Shown piece after piece: positions 7,200-15,409 of a stretch of DNA of 22,004 nucleotides; the stretch's first letter is position 1; the number at the start of each line of letters is the position of its first letter. Below the pieces are notes generated by a model that saw only the letters and a program-made list of their open reading frames with translations, did no database searches and was not told where the DNA came from. Where the stretch lies: positions 1 to 22,004 of the forward strand of contig CAYUEQ010000012.1 of the NCBI GenBank assembly GCA_964443805.1, written 5' to 3'. The translations under genes and the position numbers were made by a program. The DNA is from CAYUEQ01 sp964443805 (GTDB lineage Bacteria; Bacillota_I; Bacilli_A; RF39; UBA660).

Positions 7200-8921
7200 T
7201 CACATAACTCTTTTAAACATTTTTTCTAATTCGTATTTAGTAAATGTAATTATTGTCGGCCGTCCATGAGGACAGTTATATGGATTATCACACATAACTA
7301 AATCTTGAATTAGTTCTTCCATTTCTTCTAGAGTTATACTCATATTTGCTTTTATACTCATTTTACAAGCAAGAGTTATAGCAATATTTTCATTAAATTT
7401 AACTACATCAAATTTGTCTTTATTTACAATAACTAAATCAACAATTTTTCTTAATTGTTCTTCTTCATAGCCGACTTTTAACCAAGATGGATGCTCTTTA
7501 ATAACAAATGTATTTATTCCAAACTCTTCAATCATAATTCCCATATTAATTAATACTTCGATATTTTCTTTTAATATAGATGCCTCACTAGTTGATAATT
7601 CAATTGTTACTGGAAACATACTAGCGATACAACTAACTTTAGAATCTTTTAATGCTTTTAAGTATTTTTCATAATTGATTCTTTCTTGAGCAGCATGTTG
7701 ATCAATTATATACATTCCTTCATCGTTTTGAGCAATTATATAAGTACCAAGCACTAAACCTGCTGGATATAACTCTAATCTTTTAATTTGTTTATTAGAA
7801 ACCTTTTCTTCATTAGAATTTAACTCATTTTTATCCTCTTGAATAAAATCAAATTTAATTTGTTCTTCTTTAATTTCTAAATTTTTTTCATTTATTTCAT
7901 ATTCAGTAGTTTTATTTTCTTTCATAGTTGGAATTAATAAACTATCATATAATGCAGTTTTTATTGTTTTATTAACTAATTCACTTAATTCATTCATTTT
8001 ACTAAATTTAATATCTTGTTTAGTAGGATGAATATTGACGTCAATTAAAGTTGGATCACAATTAATATGAATAACTACAATTGGAAATTTATTATCTGGT
8101 TTATAAGTATAATAGGCATCATTTATAATCCTATTTAAATCTAAGTTTTTAATAATTCTTCCATTAACTATCGTATGTAAATGATTACGATTAGATTTTA
8201 AAATCTCTGGTTTACAAATAAACCCTTCTATTTCATAATCGTCGTTTTTATTTTTAATTGCAATCATATTTTCAGATACATTTATCCCATATATTTCATG
8301 AATTGTTTTAAGTAAGTTATCACTGCCTGATGTTTGTAAGATTTCTTTATCATTATTAGTTAAAAGTATTTTTACCTCTGGATAAGATAGCGCTATCTTT
8401 TCTAACAATGTAATAACATTACTAAGTTCTGATTGTTCACTCTTTAAGTACTTTAAACGAGCTGGAGTGTTAAAGAACAAGTTTTTAATAGTAATAGTAG
8501 TCCCTTGTCTAGCATCGCTATTTTCAGTCTTTAAAAGCTTTCCACCTTTAATAAATACTTCAGTTCCAACTTCCCCAGTTGAAGTTTTTAATATTACTTC
8601 TGAAACCGATGCAATTGATGGTAATGCCTCTCCTCTAAATCCTAAAGAATTGATAAAAAAAAGATCAGCTTCATTTTTAATTTTACTAGTTGCATGACGA
8701 TCAAAAGCTAAGATGGCATCTTCTTTTGTCATTCCACTCCCATTATCAATTATTTTTATTTCTTTGATACCAGATGCAATTAATTCAATTTTAATATTAT
8801 CTGCACCAGCATCAATACTATTTTCTACTAACTCTTTAACTACAGATGAACATTTTTCAACCACTTCTCCAGCTGCTATTTTGTTAGCTAGTAGTTCATC
8901 CATTACTTTAATCTTATTCAT
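7200..8921 (-). CDS. mutL: DNA mismatch repair protein MutL with endonuclease motif
   Basis: MutL couples mismatch recognition by MutS to strand removal. The N-terminal GHKL ATPase has E33 and N34 in VKELVENSIDAGA, DNGSGM near 59-64 and GFRGEALPSI near 94-103. A variable, charged linker covers about 332-385. The C-terminal domain carries DQHAAQERINYE (407-418), the metal-binding endonuclease motif, plus ACKMSIKAN and CPHGRPT close to the end. This MutL should nick DNA itself, as in organisms without MutH. The 573-residue length is normal. The start follows a duplicated AGGAAGT, and the gene begins 12 bases after yqeH stops, so the two are cotranscribed. No mutS is in the window. Confidence 0.96.
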   Translation of the reverse strand: MNKIKVMDELLANKIAAGEVVEKCSSVVKELVENSIDAGADNIKIELIASGIKEIKIIDNGSGMTKEDAILAFDRHATSKIKNEADLFFINSLGFRGEALPSIASVSEVILKTSTGEVGTEVFIKGGKLLKTENSDARQGTTITIKNLFFNTPARLKYLKSEQSELSNVITLLEKIALSYPEVKILLTNNDKEILQTSGSDNLLKTIHEIYGINVSENMIAIKNKNDDYEIEGFICKPEILKSNRNHLHTIVNGRIIKNLDLNRIINDAYYTYKPDNKFPIVVIHINCDPTLIDVNIHPTKQDIKFSKMNELSELVNKTIKTALYDSLLIPTMKENKTTEYEINEKNLEIKEEQIKFDFIQEDKNELNSNEEKVSNKQIKRLELYPAGLVLGTYIIAQNDEGMYIIDQHAAQERINYEKYLKALKDSKVSCIASMFPVTIELSTSEASILKENIEVLINMGIMIEEFGINTFVIKEHPSWLKVGYEEEQLRKIVDLVIVNKDKFDVVKFNENIAITLACKMSIKANMSITLEEMEELIQDLVMCDNPYNCPHGRPTIITFTKYELEKMFKRVM

Positions 8922-8933
8922 ACTTCCTACTTC

Positions 8934-9905
8934 CTAAAATATCGATTTTCTAACTTCTATTAATTCTTTATCTAAATTAGATATTTTGATAGTTGATGAT
9001 TCTTTTATATTAATAAATCCAAATCCTTTGATTATTAAATCACTGTTTTCTGGAACATCAATAATTATATAATCTTTATCTTCAAATTTAAATATTTTAT
9101 TTATCTCTATTAAATTACTCATATAAAATGTCCAACTATTTTTGATATTTGTTTCATTAAATAATTTTATATTATTTTCAATTATTATTCCGCTTTCAGG
9201 TTTTACTTGATAAGTAATTGGTTTAATAGTTTTTTTAGGATTAACTTTTTTTATTAGTTCTTGGGTATTTAATAAACTTTTATCTATTGCAAATCCTGGT
9301 GAGTCGATTAAAACTAAATTGTCTGTTATCTTCATCGTAATAAAATCTAATGTAGTATTTGGAACATTACTTGTAGTTATAATAGATTTTTCATCATTGT
9401 TTAATTCATATAAAGCATTTATTAAACTACTCTTACCAGCGTTTACATACCCTACCACATAATTAGTAGAATAATTATTTCTATTTAAATAATTAGTTAA
9501 CTCTCTTAAAGTGTTTTTCTTTAAAGAACTTATAAACAATATTTCTGTATTTAGTTTATATACCTCTAAAACAATATTTTTAATTCTTTCTAATTTAATA
9601 TTTTTAGCCATTAAATCTAATTTACTTACAATAAGAGTCTTAGGATTATTTATTTGTTTAAAAGTATTTATTATCTCCAAGTTAATATTTAAAAAATCAA
9701 CAACAAAAATAACATGATTATTTGTTTTTTCAATAATATTTATTATTTCTTCTTTTTCTTTATCTACTGTTGTAACTGATGCATTATTATAATGTTTTAT
9801 TTTAAAACACCTTTTGCAGTATTTAGCATTTAGTTTTGGACTATAACCTGTTTTATCTTGATTTTCATGTTGTATTTCAATTCCACAACCAATACATTTA
9901 ATCAT
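8934..9905 (-). CDS. yqeH: Circularly permuted GTPase YqeH (30S assembly)
   Basis: YqeH is a GTPase needed for assembly of the 30S subunit. An N-terminal zinc finger has C4, C7, C30 and C33. The G motifs are in permuted order: G4 SKLD (94-97), G5-like ISS (125-127), G1 GYVNAGKSS (152-160), then G3 DSPG (201-204), the signature of the YlqF/YqeH/YjeQ class. The 323-residue length is somewhat shorter than the Bacillus protein. Its start overlaps the end of yqeG by eight bases, with AAAGGAAAA as ribosome binding site inside yqeG, indicating translational coupling. The yqeG-yqeH order is conserved in Bacillota. Confidence 0.94.
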   Translation of the reverse strand: MIKCIGCGIEIQHENQDKTGYSPKLNAKYCKRCFKIKHYNNASVTTVDKEKEEIINIIEKTNNHVIFVVDFLNINLEIINTFKQINNPKTLIVSKLDLMAKNIKLERIKNIVLEVYKLNTEILFISSLKKNTLRELTNYLNRNNYSTNYVVGYVNAGKSSLINALYELNNDEKSIITTSNVPNTTLDFITMKITDNLVLIDSPGFAIDKSLLNTQELIKKVNPKKTIKPITYQVKPESGIIIENNIKLFNETNIKNSWTFYMSNLIEINKIFKFEDKDYIIIDVPENSDLIIKGFGFINIKESSTIKISNLDKELIEVRKSIF

Positions 9906-10419
9906 AATATTTTCCTTTTTCTAAAATACCTTTTTTATATAAATACGAAAAAATCTTTTTTTCTAAATAGCGAAAAAACTTAGTTCCAAAAAAATCAAAA
10001 TTACTAATTGGGTTTATTAGAATACTAGTAATTCCCATTCTATTAGCACCTAAAATATCTGTACAAAACTGATCACCTATTGCTGCTATTTCTACATCTT
10101 TAAAACCATACATTTTCATGATTTTATTATATTTATGTTTAAAAGGTTTCATCGCCGAATGAGCTGCATCTACATTTAAATAATCTTTAAAAACTTCAAC
10201 TCTTGATTTACCACTATTACTAATAAGGATAACTTTAAAACCCATATCTTTTAATTCTGCAAATAAATTTTTAACTTTATTATTAGGTTTTTTTATAGAT
10301 AAAGGTGCAATAGTATTATCCAAATCAAATAATAGACACTTAATTCCTGAATCTAATAATTTTTCATAATTTATAGTATAAATACTTTTTTGATAAACAT
10401 CTGGTACAAACTTATCCAT
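9898..10419 (-). CDS. yqeG: YqeG-family HAD phosphatase
   Basis: This is a HAD-superfamily, subclass IIIA hydrolase. It shows FDLDNT (D32 and D34, the catalytic aspartates), LISNSG (motif II) and IGDQFCTDILG (motif III with the acidic pair). The C-terminal region IxRxxEKKIFSYLYKKG-like sequence is typical of YqeG. I took the ATG at 10419, because GGTGG lies seven bases before it and the alignment with YqeG begins there. The upstream ATG at 10431 would leave almost no leader after the predicted promoter. It is coupled to yqeH. The substrate of this family is not firmly known; phosphatidylglycerophosphate phosphatase activity is known for related eukaryotic proteins. Confidence 0.9.
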   Translation of the reverse strand: MDKFVPDVYQKSIYTINYEKLLDSGIKCLLFDLDNTIAPLSIKKPNNKVKNLFAELKDMGFKVILISNSGKSRVEVFKDYLNVDAAHSAMKPFKHKYNKIMKMYGFKDVEIAAIGDQFCTDILGANRMGITSILINPISNFDFFGTKFFRYLEKKIFSYLYKKGILEKGKYYD

Positions 10420-10441
10420 AAAAACCACCATTTCTTACCTA

Positions 10442-10470
10442 ATTATACCTTATTTATTCATAAATTTAAA
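10442..10470 (-). promoter_or_regulatory. Promoter of the yqeG-yqeH-mutL run
   Basis: A perfect TATAAT (10447-10442) with a poor TTTAAA (10470-10465) 17 bases upstream lies between sigK and yqeG. Transcription would begin near 10435, favouring translation from the ATG at 10419. Confidence 0.45.
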
Positions 10471-10483
10471 CACTCAAACATTA

Positions 10484-10519
10484 AAAAGTAAAAATAAACT
10501 ATAAATCATTTTTACTTTT
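10484..10519 (-). terminator. AT-rich inverted repeat at the end of sigK, possible terminator
   Basis: AAAAGTAAAAAT and ATTTTTACTTTT form a perfect 12-pair inverted repeat with a 12-base loop across the sigK stop codon (10499). It has only one G-C pair. It could stop sigK transcription before the yqeG promoter, but the T-tract after it is poor. Confidence 0.4.
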
Positions 10520-11194
10520 AATAAATTCTCTTAAAATTTTAGTAACAGCTCTTTTTTCAATCCTAGAAACATAACTTCTAGATATACCCATTTCGTTTGC
10601 TATTACTTTTTGAGTTTTTTCTTTTTTATTATTTAATCCATATCTTTTAATAACTATTTCTCGTTCTCTTGGAGTTAATAAATCTATATACTTTGCTAAT
10701 AATTGAATATTATCTTTATGATGTAGTTGGTCAGCAATATCTTCAGTATTATCTTTCAATACTTCTATCAAATTAATTTCATTACCTTCTTTGTCAAAAC
10801 CAATTGAATCATTTAAACTAATATTTCCGCTATTTTTTTTATTAGAACGAAAATACATTAATATTTCATTCTCAATACATCGAGCTGCATAAGTTGTTAT
10901 TTTAGTCTTTCTTTTAGTTGAATAACTATCTATCCCTTTTATTAAACCAATCGTTCCAATACTTATTAAATCACTATTTTCAGTTGTTTTAGATTCAAAC
11001 TTTTTAACAATATGTGCAACTAGCCTTAGATTATGTTCAATTAATTTATTTCTAGCTTCTCTATCCCCTTCTAACATCAACTTTATACACTTTGCCTCTT
11101 CTTCTGAAGACAAAGGTTCTGGAAAGACTTTGTTAGAATAAGACCCAGTAAAAAATAGCATATCTTTTAATATATTTAACAATGTTAGTAACAT
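10499..11194 (-). CDS. sigK: Sigma-K-type RNA polymerase sigma factor with pro-sequence
   Basis: This 231-residue sigma-70 family factor closely follows the sporulation factor sigma-K. Region 2 has RNKLIEHNLRLVAHIVKKFE, SIGTIGLIKGIDSYS and TYAARCIENEILMYFRS, region 3/4 has SLNDSIGFDKEGNEI, LTPREREIVIKRYGL and GISRSYVSRIEKRA. The first 18 residues are hydrophobic and end in S18-Y19, followed by a segment ending FPEPL. This aligns with the Ser-Tyr cleavage point of Bacillus pro-sigma-K, so a membrane-tethering pro-sequence is likely. The start follows AAGGGTGG. Unlike the interrupted gene of some Bacilli, it is intact here. It heads the yqeG cluster. Whether the organism forms spores cannot be told from this window. 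Confidence 0.88.
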   Translation of the reverse strand: MLLTLLNILKDMLFFTGSYSNKVFPEPLSSEEEAKCIKLMLEGDREARNKLIEHNLRLVAHIVKKFESKTTENSDLISIGTIGLIKGIDSYSTKRKTKITTYAARCIENEILMYFRSNKKNSGNISLNDSIGFDKEGNEINLIEVLKDNTEDIADQLHHKDNIQLLAKYIDLLTPREREIVIKRYGLNNKKEKTQKVIANEMGISRSYVSRIEKRAVTKILREFIKSKNDL

Positions 11195-11210
11195 AAAACC
11201 ACCCTTATTA

Positions 11211-11240
11211 AATATATGTTAATAAGTTTGTTTTTAACAA
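11211..11240 (-). promoter_or_regulatory. Possible promoter of sigK
   Basis: TTGTTA (11240-11235) and TATATT (11216-11211) with an 18-base spacer precede the sigK ribosome binding site. In Bacillus sigK depends on sigma-E; I could not identify a convincing sigma-E site here. Confidence 0.35.
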
Positions 11241-11293
11241 GTTAATTTTATATAAATAGGAATTTACTTTAGCAGTTTACAGAAATTCATATC

Positions 11294-11314
11294 TAGGAAA
11301 TCCTACAGTCCTGT
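11294..11314. repeat. Two adjoining small palindromes in the sigK divergent region
   Basis: TAGGA-AA-TCCTA (11294-11305) is followed directly by ACAG-TC-CTGT (11305-11314), just upstream of the -35 of the rightward promoter. The stretch has more G and C than its surroundings and could be an operator. Confidence 0.4.
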
Positions 11315-11316
11315 TA

Positions 11317-11345
11317 TTGACAAGTTAAACTCTATTTGTTACTCT
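11317..11345 (+). promoter_or_regulatory. Promoter of the 194-residue unknown gene
   Basis: A perfect TTGACA (11317-11322) and a fair TACTCT (11340-11345) are separated by 17 bases, about 20 bases before the ribosome binding site. Confidence 0.5.
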
Positions 11346-11375
11346 ATATTCATCAAATTAATTTAGGAGGATTGT

Positions 11376-11960
11376 ATGATATATGCAGTATTATTATCAC
11401 TCCATTTAACTACTATAGGAGTAAGTGTTGGAATAAAGAGTTTTAAAGAAAGCCAATTATTCAAGGATGTATTAAATACGGGTTATAAAATTAATTTACA
11501 AAAATTAAATGAATATAATCATAATTTAAGTATTTATGATAAAAAAAGAAGTAAAATATCTTACTTTATACCTATTTTTAATATTATCGGAGTATTACAA
11601 AGTAAAGAAGAATATAATTATAATTATGAGAGAGTAACAAGACAACTAGATGCAATGGATTGTTTAATTCCATTAACTGAAAATGAAAAAAAATCATTTG
11701 AAGCTTACCCTACTGGATCAACTGCTTATCTTATATCTTCAGACATCGACATAAGTTATCCCACTTTTGATTGTCATTATCATGAATCTGTTAGTGATAA
11801 AAATAAATATATAATCACAAACCATAACTTCGATCATCAAACCGAAACTAATAAAAAAGAAGAATTAATAGAGTTAAGAAATTATCTTAAAACACAAACA
11901 TCATATGATGAAGATGTAAATCTTGTTTTAAAAAAAGACATTAGAGTTAATAAATTCTAA
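11376..11960 (+). CDS. Uncharacterised 194-residue protein with N-terminal hydrophobic segment
   Basis: I do not recognise this protein. A strong ribosome binding site (TTAGGAGG) precedes the ATG. Residues 2-20 are hydrophobic enough for a membrane anchor, and a second moderately hydrophobic stretch (ISYFIPIFNIIGVL, about residues 62-75) may be another membrane segment. In between and after are charged regions; the tail is hydrophilic and rich in His and Asp (TFDCHYHESV, NHNFDHQTE). It is a single-gene unit with its own promoter, diverging from sigK and ending at a bidirectional terminator shared with the ABC operon. The context gives no clear role; being next to sigK is only suggestive. Confidence 0.75.
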   Translation: MIYAVLLSLHLTTIGVSVGIKSFKESQLFKDVLNTGYKINLQKLNEYNHNLSIYDKKRSKISYFIPIFNIIGVLQSKEEYNYNYERVTRQLDAMDCLIPLTENEKKSFEAYPTGSTAYLISSDIDISYPTFDCHYHESVSDKNKYIITNHNFDHQTETNKKEELIELRNYLKTQTSYDEDVNLVLKKDIRVNKF

Positions 11961-11968
11961 TGTTTTTT
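11938..11968. terminator. Bidirectional terminator between the unknown gene and the ABC operon
   Basis: ACATTAGA and TCTAATGT form an eight-pair stem with a ten-base loop. On the plus strand it is followed by TTTTTT, and on the minus strand by CTTTTTTT, so it can end both convergent transcripts. It overlaps the last codons of the rightward gene. Confidence 0.75.
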
Positions 11969-12005
11969 ATATAAACTTATAATTGTTCTAATATACAAAA
12001 GAAAA

Positions 12006-14648
12006 TTAAATATTTTCTTCTCTTATTGCTTCTAGGATGTTTTCTTTTTTTATTTTTTTTGTTGCATAAATCATAGTTATAGCAACTATAACAAATACAC
12101 CTACTATTGCTGTAATAACAGCCTTCCATGGAATCATTATAGAACCAAATCCCACTAGTTCATCCATACTTATATGTATTAGATAGATAATTCCAAATGA
12201 TACAGGTAAAGCATATAGTAGTGATTTAAAGCCAAATATTAAAGTTTCAAACTGCAATATTCTATTAAATCCTTTTGGTGAAAGTCCAATACTTCGGAGT
12301 ATTGCAAATTCTTTTTTACGGAGTAACATACTTGTATTTATAGTATTAAATACACTAGTAACTCCAATTAATGTTACTAAAGTAATAAATCCATAGACTA
12401 AGATATTAACTACAATTAAGATGTTCTTTAACATTTGTTGTTCTTCTTTTACATTAAAGTAATATAAATTTTTATCAAATTCTTTGTATTTATCTATTAC
12501 TTTAATAGCTTCTTCTTTTTCTATATAATTAAATGTTATTGTAAAGTCATTATAATGTGAAAATTTATCACTCATAGAACTTATGATTTTTGACATTTTA
12601 TGATTTATATCATTAAATATACTTTCTGGTACAATTAAGACAGCGCTATACATTGGACTCGTAAACTCTTCAATAAATAATGGAATTTCTTTTAGTTCGA
12701 TTAAATCACTAAACTTGAATATTTCTTTTTTAATTATTTTTTCTTCGTGATGTACCTCTAAAACTGAATTGAATTTAATATTTGAAACATTTTTAAATTT
12801 AATGCCAGTTTTGCTTTTCTTATTGTCATTTAAATAATAAGAAAAATTATAATTATTAACTAGTATTACTTTATCCTCTTTTAAATTTAGTTGTTTTTTT
12901 ATACTCTTATAATTTTCTTGATCTAGTTTCATTAATAAAACATTTTCTCTTTCTTCTTCTATAATTTCATATGCATCATTATATTCATTTAAAGCTTTTT
13001 TATATTGATTTGTATAAAAGGGAGATAATTTTTTATCAATTATAGAATTAGTTGTGTTATACATAATAGTATTTGTTATCCCAGAGATGTTTTTTAAATC
13101 TTTATATAAATTCTCACTATCGGTAAGATCAGCATTACCCGTTATATGCATATCAAAATCTATAACATCCATAGATATTCTAGATCCTCCAATTATATAA
13201 TTTATATAACTTGAAAAAGATATAAATAAAACAATGCTTATAAATAGAGATATAATTGTTATTCGATATTTTTTCTTATTTCTTTTAATACTTTTGAGTG
13301 CTATTTCTCCTTCAACACCAAATATTTTTGTTATTAGTTTTGGTGTTTTTAATTTTTTTCTTTTTATTTTAATATCATCATTTAATCTAATTGCTTCAAT
13401 TGGACTTATCCTACTAGCTCGTTTTGCAGGTAGATGTGCTGATATTGTAAGTACCATTATCATGAATAGAATTGGTATTACTATAAATAATGGATAGATA
13501 ACTAAGTCTAGTTCTAAGACAAACATATCAATTAGTAAATGATTTGCTATTTTTAAGACGACACCAATACCAAAAAGTGCACTTAATAATCCTAAGATTA
13601 TTCCTATTACTCCAACTATGAACGCCTCAAAAAACACTGTCTTTTTTAGTTGCCTTCTAGTTGCACCAATACTTGCAAATAATCCAAACTGTTTTTTTCG
13701 CTCCATTACCGAGATTGCAAAAGAGTTATATATAACCATAATACATGCTATAGAAATTAAACTTAAAGTTATTACTATAATAGCAGCTACTGAAGTATTA
13801 AAATTATCGTATTTACTTTCACCAGCTAAACTAAGAAGATTTTCATTATACCTAACTAAATTTTGATTGGTTTCTTCAATTCCTAAACTTTTAGCAATTA
13901 CTTCTGTTTTTTCTCTAACATCTTTTAATTTTTCATATTCAATATAAGCTTTATATTCACCATCATCTAAGTTATCAAGTATTGTAAATACTGTATAACC
14001 CGCGGCATCATAACTTTCAGTAAAACTTCTTTCAACAATTCCTACTACTTCATAATCTTTTTTATATTTTATATTTAATGTTTCATCTACTCTTTTTTCA
14101 CTTATCTCATCATCAGTTAATTCATAAGTAGTATTTAAACTAATGTTATCTAATATTTCTTCATCATGTATTAATCTATTTCCAATATCTAGACTTAATA
14201 TATCCCCTACTTGATAATTTACTTCAGCATTATCTATTATATGATCAGATATTACAATTTCATTATCATTTTCTGGAAATCTTCCTTCAGTTAATTTTAA
14301 TAAATCATAGAAATTTTTATCAACACTATTAATATATAGATATGGTTTAGCTTCATTTTTAGTTTCTTTTAAATATGCAAATCCTATCCCTTTTTCATAA
14401 CTTACTTTTTTAACTGAATCATAACTTTTAACATTTTCTATATTATCAGCTGTTAACTCTTTAATACTTGCATGATAATTACCATTATTTACAATAACCT
14501 CTTTAACCATATAGTCACGAATTGATGATGCCAGAAGTCCAATCCCAATCATTAATGCAGTTGATAGAATAACTCCTATTATCGTAACAATCGTTCTTTT
14601 TTTATTCATCGTTAAATGCTTGATTGTTAATTTATTTAAGACATTCAT
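12006..14648 (-). CDS. ABC transporter permease with two FtsX domains
   Basis: The 880-residue inner-membrane protein has eight predicted helices in two repeats. Helix 1 (about 18-42) is followed by an extracytoplasmic region to about 280 and three helices with the FtsX-type motif ERKKQFGLFASIGATRRQLKK. Then comes EIALKSIKRNKKKYR, a fifth helix, a second large outer region (about 490-740) and three helices with LRKKEFAILRSIGLSPKGFN. This is the MacB/FtsX superfamily (type VII ABC), whose members move substrates from the outer face or transmit mechanical force instead of importing. It overlaps the ATPase gene by four bases (ATGA), so the two proteins form one transporter. The partner two-component genes suggest antimicrobial peptide or envelope stress response, as an inference. 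Confidence 0.92.
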   Translation of the reverse strand: MNVLNKLTIKHLTMNKKRTIVTIIGVILSTALMIGIGLLASSIRDYMVKEVIVNNGNYHASIKELTADNIENVKSYDSVKKVSYEKGIGFAYLKETKNEAKPYLYINSVDKNFYDLLKLTEGRFPENDNEIVISDHIIDNAEVNYQVGDILSLDIGNRLIHDEEILDNISLNTTYELTDDEISEKRVDETLNIKYKKDYEVVGIVERSFTESYDAAGYTVFTILDNLDDGEYKAYIEYEKLKDVREKTEVIAKSLGIEETNQNLVRYNENLLSLAGESKYDNFNTSVAAIIVITLSLISIACIMVIYNSFAISVMERKKQFGLFASIGATRRQLKKTVFFEAFIVGVIGIILGLLSALFGIGVVLKIANHLLIDMFVLELDLVIYPLFIVIPILFMIMVLTISAHLPAKRASRISPIEAIRLNDDIKIKRKKLKTPKLITKIFGVEGEIALKSIKRNKKKYRITIISLFISIVLFISFSSYINYIIGGSRISMDVIDFDMHITGNADLTDSENLYKDLKNISGITNTIMYNTTNSIIDKKLSPFYTNQYKKALNEYNDAYEIIEEERENVLLMKLDQENYKSIKKQLNLKEDKVILVNNYNFSYYLNDNKKSKTGIKFKNVSNIKFNSVLEVHHEEKIIKKEIFKFSDLIELKEIPLFIEEFTSPMYSAVLIVPESIFNDINHKMSKIISSMSDKFSHYNDFTITFNYIEKEEAIKVIDKYKEFDKNLYYFNVKEEQQMLKNILIVVNILVYGFITLVTLIGVTSVFNTINTSMLLRKKEFAILRSIGLSPKGFNRILQFETLIFGFKSLLYALPVSFGIIYLIHISMDELVGFGSIMIPWKAVITAIVGVFVIVAITMIYATKKIKKENILEAIREENI

Positions 14649-15328
14649 TTTTTATTTACCTCATCACTGATAATCTTACCATCACTTAAAGTAATAATAC
14701 GATCAGCTACTAGAGCTAAAGCGGGATCATGAGTAATCATAATAATAGTTTGTTTATATTTTTTATTTGATAGTTTTAATAACTCAACTATCTCTTCACT
14801 ATTTTTAGTATCTAAATTCCCTGTTGGTTCATCTGCAAGCAGGATAGCTGGACGATTCATTAATGCTCTTCCAATTGAAACGCGTTGTTGTTCTCCACCT
14901 GATAATTCATTAGGTAAGTGATTTAATCTATTTGCTAAACCAAGAGTTTTAAGTATTTCGTTTAAGTAATCTTGATCAACTTTTTTATTATCTAGTAAAA
15001 TTGGCAGTGTTATATTTTCAGTTACATTTAATATTGGTATTAAATTATAAAACTGATATATAAGGCCTACTTGTCTTCTTCTAAATATAGCTAAATTATT
15101 TTCATTTAGTTTATAAACATCTTCATTATCGACATATACTTTTCCACTAGTTGGTTTATCAACACCCCCTAGAATATGTAATAGTGTACTTTTACCACTT
15201 CCACTAGCACCTACTATCGAAACAAATTCTCCTTTATCTACTGAAAAAGATACATCATCTAAAGCATGAACTTTAGTTCTTCCTTTACCGTAGATTTTTG
15301 TTAAATTTTTAACTTCTAATAATTTCAT
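14645..15328 (-). CDS. ABC transporter ATP-binding protein (MacB/LolD type)
   Basis: The 227-residue ATPase has Walker A GASGSGKST (40-48), the Q-loop at YQFYNLIP (91-98), signature LSGGEQQR (142-149), Walker B AILLADEPTG (161-170) and the switch histidine in MITHD (197-201). The family is the one that pairs with FtsX-like permeases. The ATG at 15328 was chosen because AAAGGAGAAA lies right before it; a longer frame adds nine residues without a ribosome binding site. It sits 73 bases after the histidine kinase gene and is translationally coupled to the permease. Confidence 0.95.
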   Translation of the reverse strand: MKLLEVKNLTKIYGKGRTKVHALDDVSFSVDKGEFVSIVGASGSGKSTLLHILGGVDKPTSGKVYVDNEDVYKLNENNLAIFRRRQVGLIYQFYNLIPILNVTENITLPILLDNKKVDQDYLNEILKTLGLANRLNHLPNELSGGEQQRVSIGRALMNRPAILLADEPTGNLDTKNSEEIVELLKLSNKKYKQTIIMITHDPALALVADRIITLSDGKIISDEVNKK

Positions 15329-15348
15329 ATTTTCTCCTTTTATATTTA

Positions 15349-15409
15349 CTATCATACTAAATATTTATTACATTAAAATGACTTTTATAGTTACAATTCT
15401 GTCATACTA
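15349..15409 (-). repeat. Direct repeat pair 50 bases apart before the ABC genes
   Basis: On the minus strand TAGTATGACAG (15409-15399) and TAGTATGATAG (15359-15349) match at ten of eleven positions and start exactly 50 bases apart. They flank the gap between the kinase and the ATPase gene. A regulator binding both could control an internal promoter; a weak TATGAT lies in the second copy. Confidence 0.4.

Noticed and set aside
13234..13866. Plus-strand open frames within the permease gene
   Set aside because: They are reverse-strand shadows of the FtsX domains, hydrophobic only because the sense strand is.
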